DNA of 12,921 nt from an uncultured Burkholderiales bacterium. Its GTDB lineage: Bacteria; Pseudomonadota; Gammaproteobacteria; Burkholderiales; Burkholderiaceae. Below are positions 1-6,234 of the stretch, one piece after another. The stretch is taken from assembly GCA_903845315.1 (NCBI GenBank), contig CAIMWY010000421.1:1-12921 (forward strand), read 5' to 3'. Below the pieces are notes generated by a model. That model saw nothing but the letters and a program-made list of their open reading frames with translations. It was not told the origin of the DNA and did no database searches. The position numbers and the translations under genes were made by a program. Each line of letters starts with the position of its first letter. The stretch's first letter is position 1.

Positions 1-316
1 CCAAATCAAGATCAATGGCAAAGACATCGCCGAGTATTTCGGTCGTCAAACCTCGATCATGATTTCCAAGCAACCGCTGATGCTGACTAACAACGGCGAA
101 GCCTTTGACATCCAAGTCAATGTGCACGGCGGTGGTGAGTCGGGTCAAGCCGGCGCAGTGCGTCACGGCATCACCCGCGCCCTGATCGACTACGACGCAA
201 GCTTGAAGCCCGTGTTGTCGGCTGCTGGTTTTGTGACCCGCGATGCTCGCGAAGTGGAACGTAAAAAGGTCGGCTTGCACTCTGCACGTCGCCGCAAGCA
301 GTTCAGCAAGCGTTAA
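1..316 (+). CDS. rpsI: 30S ribosomal protein S9, C-terminal part (5' truncated by window)
   Basis: The first complete codon is at base 2, and the frame runs 104 codons to a TAA. The translation has the S9 signatures: KDIAEYFGR near the visible start, then [21 protein letters not shown] and [24 protein letters not shown]. The C-terminal QFSKR is the conserved S9 tail whose basic end reaches toward P-site tRNA in the small subunit. Against the usual length of about 130 residues, roughly the first 26 are outside the window. In proteobacteria rpsI normally follows rplM in a two-gene operon; rplM would lie upstream and is not visible. A strong intrinsic terminator follows 20 bp after the stop, so this is the end of its transcription unit. 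Identification is secure. Confidence 0.97.
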   Translation, partial: QIKINGKDIAEYFGRQTSIMISKQPLMLTNNGEAFDIQVNVHGGGESGQAGAVRHGITRALIDYDASLKPVLSAAGFVTRDAREVERKKVGLHSARRRKQFSKR

Positions 317-335
317 TCCGCTTTCTGTTTTGCCC

Positions 336-369
336 AAAAGCCGCACCGGTTCGCCGTTGCGGCTTTTTT
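336..369 (+). terminator. Rho-independent terminator of the rpsI operon
   Basis: A perfect 10-bp stem, AAAAGCCGCA (336-345) with TGCGGCTTTT (358-367), encloses a 12-nt loop and ends in a run of six T (364-369). It lies 20 bp past the rpsI stop. The A-tract/T-tract symmetry means it could also stop transcription coming from the other strand. Confidence 0.92.
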
Positions 370-411
370 GTGGGCGCTACTTTGGGCGCTGTTTTTTGTG
401 TGTGGTGTCTC

Positions 412-498
412 TGTGTGGCGAGGGGGTAGGCACTGACACGGCTTAACGTCGCTTCGCGCCTGATGGCGCCGTATCAGCACCCACCCCCTCCCCATACG
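412..498. repeat. Long imperfect inverted repeat (possible structured RNA or REP-like element)
   Basis: Arms 420-442 and 468-490 pair over 23 positions with 19 Watson-Crick pairs. The four mismatches (428/482, 431/479, 432/478, 437/473) are all A-C on the plus strand, so they become G-U wobbles in minus-strand RNA, giving an uninterrupted 23-bp helix there. Outward, after one C-C mismatch (419/491), pairing resumes for several more positions to about 412/498. The 25-nt loop contains a competing small hairpin, GCGCC-TGAT-GGCGC (456-469). No U-run follows in either direction, so it is not a standard terminator. A second weak stem (CCGC 518-521 with GCGG 527-530) lies just downstream. The function is unknown; candidates are a dispersed intergenic repeat, a small RNA, or an mRNA-end stabiliser. 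Confidence 0.7.
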
Positions 499-585
499 AG
501 CGCGTGCGTGCGTGAAGCCGCCTTTCGCGGTGCGACGGCTCCAATGCCCCCAATGACCACCTAGTTACTGCCCGGCAGATGCCCG

Positions 586-610
586 ATTCCCGACTAAAGC
601 GCTATACTTT
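586..610 (+). promoter_or_regulatory. erpA promoter -10 (TATACT) overlapped by an IscR-like half-site
   Basis: TATACT at 603-608 is a near-consensus -10 hexamer placed 26 bp before the erpA ATG. No convincing -35 lies 16-18 bp upstream, which would fit an activator-dependent or weak promoter. The left half of the surrounding 25 bp contains CCCGACTAAA, close to the left half of the type 1 IscR box as I remember it (ATASYYGACTRWWW). By my alignment about 18 of 25 positions fit the whole box, with the right half poor. IscR control of erpA is known in enterobacteria; here it is only suggested. Confidence 0.4.
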
Positions 611-634
611 AAACCTTGAATCTGGAGAGTCCCC

Positions 635-1000
635 ATGAGCGCAGTTGCTGAAAACATTCAAACCGAAATGCCAACCCCTATCGTCTTCACCGACAGTGCT
701 GCTGCCAAGGTGGCGGATTTGATTGCGGAAGAAGGCAACCCAGACCTCAAGCTGCGCGTGTTTGTGCAAGGCGGCGGCTGCTCGGGCTTTCAGTATGGTT
801 TCACCTTCGATGAAGTGGTGAATGAGGACGACACCACCATGACCAAAAACAATGTGTCTTTATTGATCGATGCCATGAGCTATCAGTACCTGTTGGGTGC
901 TGAAATTGATTACAAAGAAGACTTGCAGGGCGCTCAGTTTGTCATCAAGAACCCCAACGCCACCACCACCTGTGGTTGCGGGTCCTCGTTCTCGGTGTAA
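635..1000 (+). CDS. erpA: Iron-sulfur cluster insertion protein ErpA (A-type carrier)
   Basis: The 121-residue product is a HesB/IscA-type carrier that takes Fe-S clusters from the assembly machinery and delivers them to apoproteins in the cytoplasm. The three conserved cysteine ligands are present: C49 in [12 protein letters not shown], and C113 and C115 in the C-terminal TTCGCGSSF motif. The stretch [15 protein letters not shown] near residue 16 is the usual start of the fold. The ATG has a clear Shine-Dalgarno (GGAGAG, 624-629) 5 nt upstream. The gene is monocistronic in this window. The order erpA / anmK / M23 peptidase / tyrS is also found in Pseudomonas, which favours ErpA over IscA, since no isc genes are adjacent. 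Length is typical of ErpA in betaproteobacteria. Confidence 0.95.
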   Translation: MSAVAENIQTEMPTPIVFTDSAAAKVADLIAEEGNPDLKLRVFVQGGGCSGFQYGFTFDEVVNEDDTTMTKNNVSLLIDAMSYQYLLGAEIDYKEDLQGAQFVIKNPNATTTCGCGSSFSV

Positions 1001-1034
1001 CACCCGGCGCTATCACGAACTCGTTTTTTCGCAC

Positions 1035-2144
1035 TTAGGCGGGAAACACACCTCCCAAGATACGGGCGCCTTGTGCGCCCGTTACTTTTGGTGAGTTGCC
1101 AGGCAAGCGCAAGAGGGTTTGGCGGGCCAGCCAAGCAAAGGCGGCAGCTTCGACTTGCAAGGGTGGCAAGCCGCGCTCTGCTGTGGACACCACCTTGAGT
1201 TGCGGTAAACCGCTCTGCAAACGCGCCATCAATCCACCATTCAAGGCGCCGCCACCGCACACCATCAACTCAGTAGCTTGGGGTGCATAACGCAGCACAT
1301 CGTTGACACAGGCGCGTGCGGTGAACTCGGTCAGTGTGGCCTGGACATCGGCGGCTGGAGCGGATGTAAAACCTTCGAGTTGTTGCCCTAACCACTTGGG
1401 GTTGAACAAATCGCGCCCCGTACTCTTGGGCGGCGATTGGTTCACAAACGGGTTGCTCAACAACACGTCCAACAAGGGTGCAATCACCTGACCTGTGCGT
1501 GCCCATGCGCCGTCGTCGTCAAAGGCTTGGCCCGTGTGTTGCTGGCACCAATGGTCGATCAAAGCGTTGCCGGGGCCGCAGTCAAAGCCTTGCACATCAC
1601 CCGAGGGGGACAGCACGCTCAGGTTGGCAATGCCGCCCAAGTTGAGCACGCCCACGGTGTGCGTGGTGTTCGCAAACATGTGTTGGTGAAACAGAGGCAC
1701 CAAAGGGGCCCCCTGACCGCCCGCAGCCACATCGCGGCTTCGAAAATCAGCCACGACATTGATGCCGGTCAGCTCTGCCAGCAACGATGGGTTGTTGAGT
1801 TGCAGCGTGTAGCCGGTGCCATCAAAAGCGCCGGGTTGGTGGCGCACGGTTTGGCCGTGGGCGCCGATGGCGTGGACATCCTTGGCCTGGTGCCCACTGG
1901 CGTGAAGCAAAGCCTGCACGGTGTCGGCGTAGACCTGCACCAGGCGGTTTGCGGCCAAGGCTGCGTGGTGGAGTTCGTTGTCGCTAGGCGTGTTGAGGGC
2001 CAGCAAGCTGCATTTGAGCGATGCGTCAAGGGGGCGGGCTTGGTGGCTGAGTACCTCGGGGCGGTGAGATTCGAAGTTGACCAGCACCCCATCGACGCCG
2101 TCGAGCGAAGTGCCCGACATCAAGCCGATGTAGAGCGATGGCAT
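1035..2144 (-). CDS. anmK: Anhydro-N-acetylmuramic acid kinase
   Basis: AnmK phosphorylates and opens 1,6-anhydro-N-acetylmuramic acid released during cell-wall turnover, giving MurNAc-6-phosphate for recycling. The 369-residue length equals that of the E. coli enzyme. Visible motifs are the N-terminal ATP-binding loop GLMSGTSLDGVD (7-18), GAHGQTVRH (94-102), DFRSRDVAAGGQGAPLVP (133-150), NLGGIANL (168-175), FDCGPGN (187-193, D188 being the likely catalytic base by family analogy), and the second phosphate-binding stretch VCGGGALN (295-302). The ATG directly abuts the stop of the upstream M23 peptidase gene with no gap, so the two are almost certainly one transcript. A kinase for a wall fragment beside a wall endopeptidase is a coherent pair. 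No clear terminator for this strand is visible after its stop. Confidence 0.96.
   Translation of the reverse strand: MPSLYIGLMSGTSLDGVDGVLVNFESHRPEVLSHQARPLDASLKCSLLALNTPSDNELHHAALAANRLVQVYADTVQALLHASGHQAKDVHAIGAHGQTVRHQPGAFDGTGYTLQLNNPSLLAELTGINVVADFRSRDVAAGGQGAPLVPLFHQHMFANTTHTVGVLNLGGIANLSVLSPSGDVQGFDCGPGNALIDHWCQQHTGQAFDDDGAWARTGQVIAPLLDVLLSNPFVNQSPPKSTGRDLFNPKWLGQQLEGFTSAPAADVQATLTEFTARACVNDVLRYAPQATELMVCGGGALNGGLMARLQSGLPQLKVVSTAERGLPPLQVEAAAFAWLARQTLLRLPGNSPKVTGAQGARILGGVFPA
1062..1089 (+). terminator. Probable erpA terminator lying inside the 3' end of anmK
   Basis: A perfect 8-bp GC-rich stem, ACGGGCGC (1062-1069) with GCGCCCGT (1075-1082), encloses a 5-nt loop and is followed on the plus strand by TACTTTT. 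It starts 61 bp past the erpA stop. The same bases encode the C-terminal residues of AnmK on the other strand. The U-tract is interrupted, so termination may be partial. Confidence 0.55.
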
Positions 2145-3479
2145 TTATTCGGCGCGGCTTTGCTGCACGCTGGCAGCGGCAGTCAACTCAAGCTTGGTGC
2201 TGGCAACATGACGTTTGAAGGCGTCACGGGCTGACGCAGAAACCTCGGTGGCCATACTTTGACGTGCCATCGTGACCGGGTCTTGGTGCTTGCCGTTGAC
2301 ACGGAATTCAAAGTGCAAGTGTGGACCCGTGGCCCAACCGGTGGCACCGACCTCGCCCAAGGTTTGGCCCTGGGCCACGCTTTGTCCGCGTCTGACCAAG
2401 ATGCGGCTCAAGTGTGCGTACACCGTGGTGTGGCCATTGGGGTGTTTGACAAACACCGCATTGCCAAAACCGCCTTGTGCGCCAGCGAAGTCAATGGTGC
2501 CCTGGCCGACGCTGTGCACAGCGGTGCCTGTGGCAGCGGCATAGTCCACGCCCAAATGGGCGCGCCAAGTTTGCAAGATGGGATGAAAACGCATCTTGAA
2601 GCCGCTGGTCATGCGTGAAAACGTCAAAGGCGAGGCCAAGTAAGCGCGGCGCAGACTGACGCCTTCGGGCGTGAAGTAGCCACCTTCGGGGGCCTGTGGT
2701 TCTTTGAACCAAATCGCTTGGTGGGTTTTGCCGTTGTTCACAAACTCGGCGGATAACACGCGTCCGGCGCGCAGGGTTTCGCCATCGGCTTCGAGCGATT
2801 CATAGACCACTGAAAAACGATCCCCTTTACGCAGTGCGCGGTGGAAGTCGATGTCGCCAGCAAAAATGCTGGCCAACTGGTTGGCCACACTGTCGGGAAT
2901 GTTGGCGTCATCGGTGGCAGCAAACAAGGAGCTTTGAATCACGCCACTGGCCATTCGGGTGCTCACGCTCATGGGCGCGGTTTCAACGCGTTGCGTGAAG
3001 CCATCTGGATGGCGCTCTACCACCCAGCGTGTGAACTGGTCTGATTTTTCGTTGCTCCAGCGTGCTGTCAAGCGGGTCAATCTGCGGCTTGGATCGCCTT
3101 CTATGCTCACCCAACGTCCTGCACGTCCAAGGAGTTGTTGGCGCGCCAAAGGCGCGTTGCGTAGAAAGCTAGCGGCTTCTTCGTCGCTGAGCCCTAAGCG
3201 GCTCAGCAGGCTCTCAGCTGTGTCGTTGGAACGGGTGACATCCGCGCGAAACAACACCATGGGTGTGTTGCTATTGCTGAGCTTGGTGAGGGTTAAATTC
3301 ACGTTCTCCAGCACTTCGCGCAATGGCAGTTTGCTGGCGTCAGGCCCTAAATTAGCCACAGCCAAGGCGCCTCCACCCATCACCGACAAGGCCACAGCCA
3401 CGCCAGCCATGATGCGGCGCGGGTGGGTCGTCCAGACGGTGTGCAGACGCAAGGCCATGGTGTCAAGGTGTTGCTGCAA
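2145..3479 (-). CDS. M23-family murein DD-endopeptidase (MepM-like), TTG start
   Basis: This is a membrane-anchored, periplasm-facing zinc peptidase that cuts peptidoglycan cross-links. With the TTG start chosen here it has 444 residues: a single hydrophobic segment near 23-44 (IMAGVAVALSVMGGGALAV), a middle region resembling the LysM/OapA-like part of MepM, and a C-terminal LytM domain from about 290. All metal and catalytic residues are present: H308 and D312 (HLGVD), H356 (YAHLS), and H387 and H389 (GPHLHFEF), so it should be active rather than a degenerate activator such as EnvC. The TTG is preferred because GGAGAG lies 5 nt before it, exactly the geometry seen at erpA. The alternatives are an ATG at 3458 without a Shine-Dalgarno and a more distal TTG at 3545. 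It abuts anmK. MepM is a functional label by similarity. Confidence 0.9.
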   Translation of the reverse strand: MQQHLDTMALRLHTVWTTHPRRIMAGVAVALSVMGGGALAVANLGPDASKLPLREVLENVNLTLTKLSNSNTPMVLFRADVTRSNDTAESLLSRLGLSDEEAASFLRNAPLARQQLLGRAGRWVSIEGDPSRRLTRLTARWSNEKSDQFTRWVVERHPDGFTQRVETAPMSVSTRMASGVIQSSLFAATDDANIPDSVANQLASIFAGDIDFHRALRKGDRFSVVYESLEADGETLRAGRVLSAEFVNNGKTHQAIWFKEPQAPEGGYFTPEGVSLRRAYLASPLTFSRMTSGFKMRFHPILQTWRAHLGVDYAAATGTAVHSVGQGTIDFAGAQGGFGNAVFVKHPNGHTTVYAHLSRILVRRGQSVAQGQTLGEVGATGWATGPHLHFEFRVNGKHQDPVTMARQSMATEVSASARDAFKRHVASTKLELTAAASVQQSRAE

Positions 3480-3484
3480 GGGGG

Positions 3485-3490
3485 CTCTCC
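3485..3490 (-). promoter_or_regulatory. Ribosome binding site that decides the TTG start of the M23 peptidase
   Basis: On the minus strand GGAGAG precedes the TTG at 3479 with 5 nt between, while the in-frame ATG 21 nt further on has no purine-rich stretch upstream. The same hexamer with the same spacing precedes the erpA ATG. Confidence 0.6.
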
Positions 3491-3545
3491 GGCAGATGGT
3501 CGGGGTCAGGGTTTCACGCCCCCAGGTCCCGTTGTGCTGCGCCAA

Positions 3546-3583
3546 CTAAAATTAGCCCAACACGCAAAGGGCTAAGTATAGCC
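3546..3583. promoter_or_regulatory. Divergent tyrS / M23 peptidase control region with overlapping palindromes
   Basis: Three inverted repeats overlap: CTAA-AA-TTAG (3546-3555), TTAGCCC (3552-3558) with GGGCTAA (3569-3575) around a 10-nt loop, and GGCTA-AGTA-TAGCC (3570-3583). The second and third share bases and cannot form together. On the minus strand, TATACT (3580-3575) is a good -10 for the peptidase gene, with no clear -35. For tyrS no convincing promoter or Shine-Dalgarno can be assigned; the ATG is preceded by an A-rich stretch. The palindromes could be operators or leader hairpins, and the regulator is unknown. Confidence 0.5.
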
Positions 3584-3602
3584 GACTTGTTAAAAAATCC
3601 TT

Positions 3603-4838
3603 ATGAATCAAGCATCTCTACCTACTTACCCCATCACCGATCGCGTCCGCGAGGCCTTGGTCATTTCAAAACGTGGCTGCGAAGAGCTGATTCCAGAGGA
3701 TGAGTGGGTCAAAAAACTGGCCCGCTCTGAGGCGACGGGGCAACCCTTGCGCATCAAACTGGGCTTGGACCCTACCGCGCCTGACATCCACATGGGGCAC
3801 ACCGTGGTGCTCAACAAAATGCGCCAGTTGCAAAACCTGGGGCACCAAGTCATCTTTCTGATTGGTGACTTCACCAGCCTGATCGGTGACCCGTCGGGTC
3901 GCAACAACACCCGCCCACCTCTGACGCCAGAGCAAATCAAGGCCAACGCCGAGACGTATTACAAGCAAGCCTCGTTGGTGCTCGATCCTGAGAAAACCGA
4001 AATTCGTTACAACAGCGAGTGGTGCTTGCCCTTGGGATCCATGGGCATGATTCAACTTGCAGCCAAGTACACCGTGGCGCGCATGATGGAGCGCAACGAC
4101 TTCCACGACCGTTTCAAGGCCGGTACCCCCATCAGCGTGCACGAGTTCTTGTACCCACTCATGCAGGGCTACGACTCGGTGGCTTTGAAGTCGGATTTGG
4201 AATTGGGCGGTACCGATCAAAAATTCAACTTGTTGATGGGTCGTCACCTGCAAGTGGAATACGGTCAAGATGCCCAGTGCATTTTGACCATGCCTTTGCT
4301 CGAAGGCTTGGATGGGGTTGAGAAGATGTCCAAGTCCAAAAACAACTACATCGGCATCAGCGAAGAGCCCAACACCATGTTTGCCAAAGTGCTGTCGATC
4401 TCTGACACGCTGATGTGGCGTTGGTACACCTTGCTGTCTTTCCAATCAGAAGCCCAGATTGAGGCTTTGAAACAAGAGATTGCCAACGGTCGCAACCCCA
4501 AAGATGCCAAGGTCGCGCTGGCCAAAGAAATCACGGCCCGTTTCCACGGCGCTGCGGCCGCCGATGCGGCAGAGCAAGACTTCATCAACCGCAGCAAAGG
4601 CGGCGTACCGGACGACATTCCTGACCTGGCGCTCTTGGGTGCGCCGATGGGGATTGGGGCCTTGCTCAAATCCGCGGGTTTGGCGCCCTCCACCAGCGAG
4701 GCCAACCGCTTGATCGATGGCGGGGGCGTGCGTGTGGACTCGGTGGTGATCAGCGACAAAGGCCTCAAGTTAGGCGCTGGAACCTATGTGGTGCAGGTGG
4801 GCAAGCGCAAGTTCGCGCGTGTCACGCTGACTGGATGA
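3603..4838 (+). CDS. tyrS: Tyrosine--tRNA ligase
   Basis: TyrRS attaches tyrosine to tRNA-Tyr in the cytoplasm using ATP. The 411-residue product has the class I signature motifs HMGH (63-66, in PDIHMGHTVVLNKM) and KMSKS (241-245), a Rossmann core with LGLDPTAP and GDFTSLIGDPSGR, and a C-terminal S4 RNA-binding domain from about residue 345 (SEANRLIDGGGVRVDS). The HMGH form and the length fit the second bacterial TyrRS subgroup rather than the E. coli type. It heads a + strand cluster, and its stop overlaps the next start by 4 nt (ATGA). The start has no obvious Shine-Dalgarno, and the N-terminus follows the usual pattern for the family. A D-aminoacyl-tRNA deacylase lies two genes downstream, a sensible partner because TyrRS can charge D-tyrosine. 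Confidence 0.97.
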   Translation: MNQASLPTYPITDRVREALVISKRGCEELIPEDEWVKKLARSEATGQPLRIKLGLDPTAPDIHMGHTVVLNKMRQLQNLGHQVIFLIGDFTSLIGDPSGRNNTRPPLTPEQIKANAETYYKQASLVLDPEKTEIRYNSEWCLPLGSMGMIQLAAKYTVARMMERNDFHDRFKAGTPISVHEFLYPLMQGYDSVALKSDLELGGTDQKFNLLMGRHLQVEYGQDAQCILTMPLLEGLDGVEKMSKSKNNYIGISEEPNTMFAKVLSISDTLMWRWYTLLSFQSEAQIEALKQEIANGRNPKDAKVALAKEITARFHGAAAADAAEQDFINRSKGGVPDDIPDLALLGAPMGIGALLKSAGLAPSTSEANRLIDGGGVRVDSVVISDKGLKLGAGTYVVQVGKRKFARVTLTG

Positions 4839-5791
4839 GCACTAAGAATGCGTTGCGCATGAACAAAGCCGCCTTGGATAAATGGCTCACGCCGAAGGGC
4901 CTGCTGCTGACGTCTGTGGCCGTGGCCATGGTCACCATTGCTTTGAAAACCCTGGCTTGGTGGCTCACCGACTCGGTGGGTTTGCTGTCTGACGCCATGG
5001 AGTCGCTGGTCAACTTGGCCAGCGCCATCTTCGGGCTGATGATGGTCACCGTGGCGGCGCGTCCAGCCGACGAAGACCATCCGTATGGCCACCACAAAGC
5101 CGAGTATTTCTCAAGCGGCTTTGAGGGCATCTTGATTGTGGTGGCGGCGCTGGGCATTGTGTGGGCAGCCAGTCACCGCATCTTTGACCCGCAACCGATC
5201 GAACAAGTGGGTATTGGCTTGGCCTTGTCGGTGGTCAGTTCGGCACTCAACGGATTGTTGGCTTGGGTGATGTTTCGTGCATCCAAAGTACACCGCTCTG
5301 TTGCCCTAGAAGCTGACGCCCGCCACTTGGTGACCGACGTATGGACTTCGGTGGGCGTGGTCTTGGGCATTGGTTTGGTCGGCGTCACGGGTTGGTTGTG
5401 GCTGGATGCGGTGGTCGCCATTGGCGTGGCCCTGAACATTTTGAAAGAGGGCGTTCATCTGATCTGGCGTGCATCGCAAGGCTTGATGGACGAAGCCGTT
5501 GAGCCTGAGGTGATGGCGCAAATTCAAAACACCCTCGCAGGTTTTGAGCACCAACGCGGCGAGCACCACATCATCCGGTTTGACCATGTGACCAGCCGCA
5601 AGGCGGGCCAACGCCGCTTTGTCGATTTGCACATGCACATGCCTGCTGAATGGTCGCTGGGGCGCGCCGCGGCCTTGCGAACCAACGTCGAGCAAGCCTT
5701 GATGGGTGAGGTGCCCGGCTTGCGTGCCACCATTCAGCTGTTGCCCAGTGACGTCGAAGCGCACATCGACGACGGCAGGGATATGTTGTGA
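4835..5791 (+). CDS. Cation diffusion facilitator (CDF) metal efflux transporter
   Basis: This inner-membrane antiporter should export divalent metal ions in exchange for protons. It has 318 residues with six predicted membrane spans (roughly 22-45, 47-71, 96-118, 125-148, 165-185, 188-210) and a C-terminal cytoplasmic ferredoxin-like domain ending in FVDLHMHMP (262-270). The family signature [10 protein letters not shown] (81-90) follows span 2. In span 5 the metal site is H164-x3-D168 ([11 protein letters not shown]). In span 2 the usual second ligand is not D: the motif is [10 protein letters not shown]53-x3-S57, with E56 beside it. Selectivity (Fe, Zn, Co, Mn) therefore cannot be read off by comparison with FieF or ZitB. 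It overlaps tyrS and dtd by 4 nt each. No link of metal transport to tRNA charging is evident, so co-transcription may be incidental. Confidence 0.93.
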   Translation: MSTKNALRMNKAALDKWLTPKGLLLTSVAVAMVTIALKTLAWWLTDSVGLLSDAMESLVNLASAIFGLMMVTVAARPADEDHPYGHHKAEYFSSGFEGILIVVAALGIVWAASHRIFDPQPIEQVGIGLALSVVSSALNGLLAWVMFRASKVHRSVALEADARHLVTDVWTSVGVVLGIGLVGVTGWLWLDAVVAIGVALNILKEGVHLIWRASQGLMDEAVEPEVMAQIQNTLAGFEHQRGEHHIIRFDHVTSRKAGQRRFVDLHMHMPAEWSLGRAAALRTNVEQALMGEVPGLRATIQLLPSDVEAHIDDGRDML

Positions 5792-6234
5792 AGGCGGTTT
5801 TGCAGCGCGTGAGCGAGGCCCGTGTCATCGTGGACGGTGACACCGTGGGTGAAATTGCCCAAGGCTTATTGGTCCTTTTGTGCGCCGAGCGTGGCGACAC
5901 CGAGGTCGTGGGGCAAAAAATGCTCGACAAAATTTTGAAGCTGCGCGTGTTCTACGACGAAGCGGGCAAGATGAACCGCAGCGTGCAAGACGTGGCTGGT
6001 GGCTTGCTGGTGGTGAGTCAGTTCACTTTGGCGGCGGACACCCGCAATGGCACCCGACCCAGCTTCACCAGCGCGGCCCCTGCCGATGAAGGCCGTCGCT
6101 TGTACGAGCACTTTGTGGCACAAGCACGCCAAGCCCATGCCCTGGTGCAAACCGGAGTGTTTGGCGCGGACATGAAAGTGCATTTGGTCAACGACGGTCC
6201 AGTCACCATCCCGCTCACGATAATCGGTGCATGA
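5788..6234 (+). CDS. dtd: D-aminoacyl-tRNA deacylase
   Basis: DTD removes D-amino acids (and glycine from mischarged tRNA-Ala) from tRNA, protecting translation. The 148-residue length is typical. The two defining motifs are present: SQFTL (77-81, followed by [12 protein letters not shown]) and the C-terminal NDGPVTI (135-141), whose Gly-Pro at 137-138 is the cross-subunit cis-Pro motif that rejects L-amino acids. The start is GTG, overlapping the transporter stop by 4 nt (GTGA), with AGGGA a suitable distance upstream. It sits in the same operon as tyrS, whose product is a known source of D-Tyr-tRNA, which makes the grouping meaningful. Confidence 0.97.
   Translation: MKAVLQRVSEARVIVDGDTVGEIAQGLLVLLCAERGDTEVVGQKMLDKILKLRVFYDEAGKMNRSVQDVAGGLLVVSQFTLAADTRNGTRPSFTSAAPADEGRRLYEHFVAQARQAHALVQTGVFGADMKVHLVNDGPVTIPLTIIGA

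Noticed and set aside
420..490. Treating the long inverted repeat as a second rpsI terminator
   Set aside because: No U-run follows on the plus strand, and a complete terminator already lies at 336-369.
501..515. GCGTGCGTGCGTG short repeat in the rpsI-erpA gap
   Set aside because: It has only a few short GCGT units and no larger repeat structure, so it is likely chance low complexity.
1012..1030. Terminator at ACGAACTCGTTTTTTCG just after erpA
   Set aside because: The T-run is good, but the stem is at most 3 bp with a 4-nt loop, too weak. The hairpin at 1062-1089 is a better candidate.
1437..2234. A long open frame on the plus strand antisense to anmK
   Set aside because: anmK has full-length, motif-supported coding on the opposite strand. 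The antisense frame has no recognisable domain and is expected in GC-rich coding DNA.
3666..4445. A long minus-strand frame opposite tyrS
   Set aside because: It overlaps tyrS, whose motifs are clear, and its translation is rich in H, Q, V and R without domain features, typical of a shadow frame.
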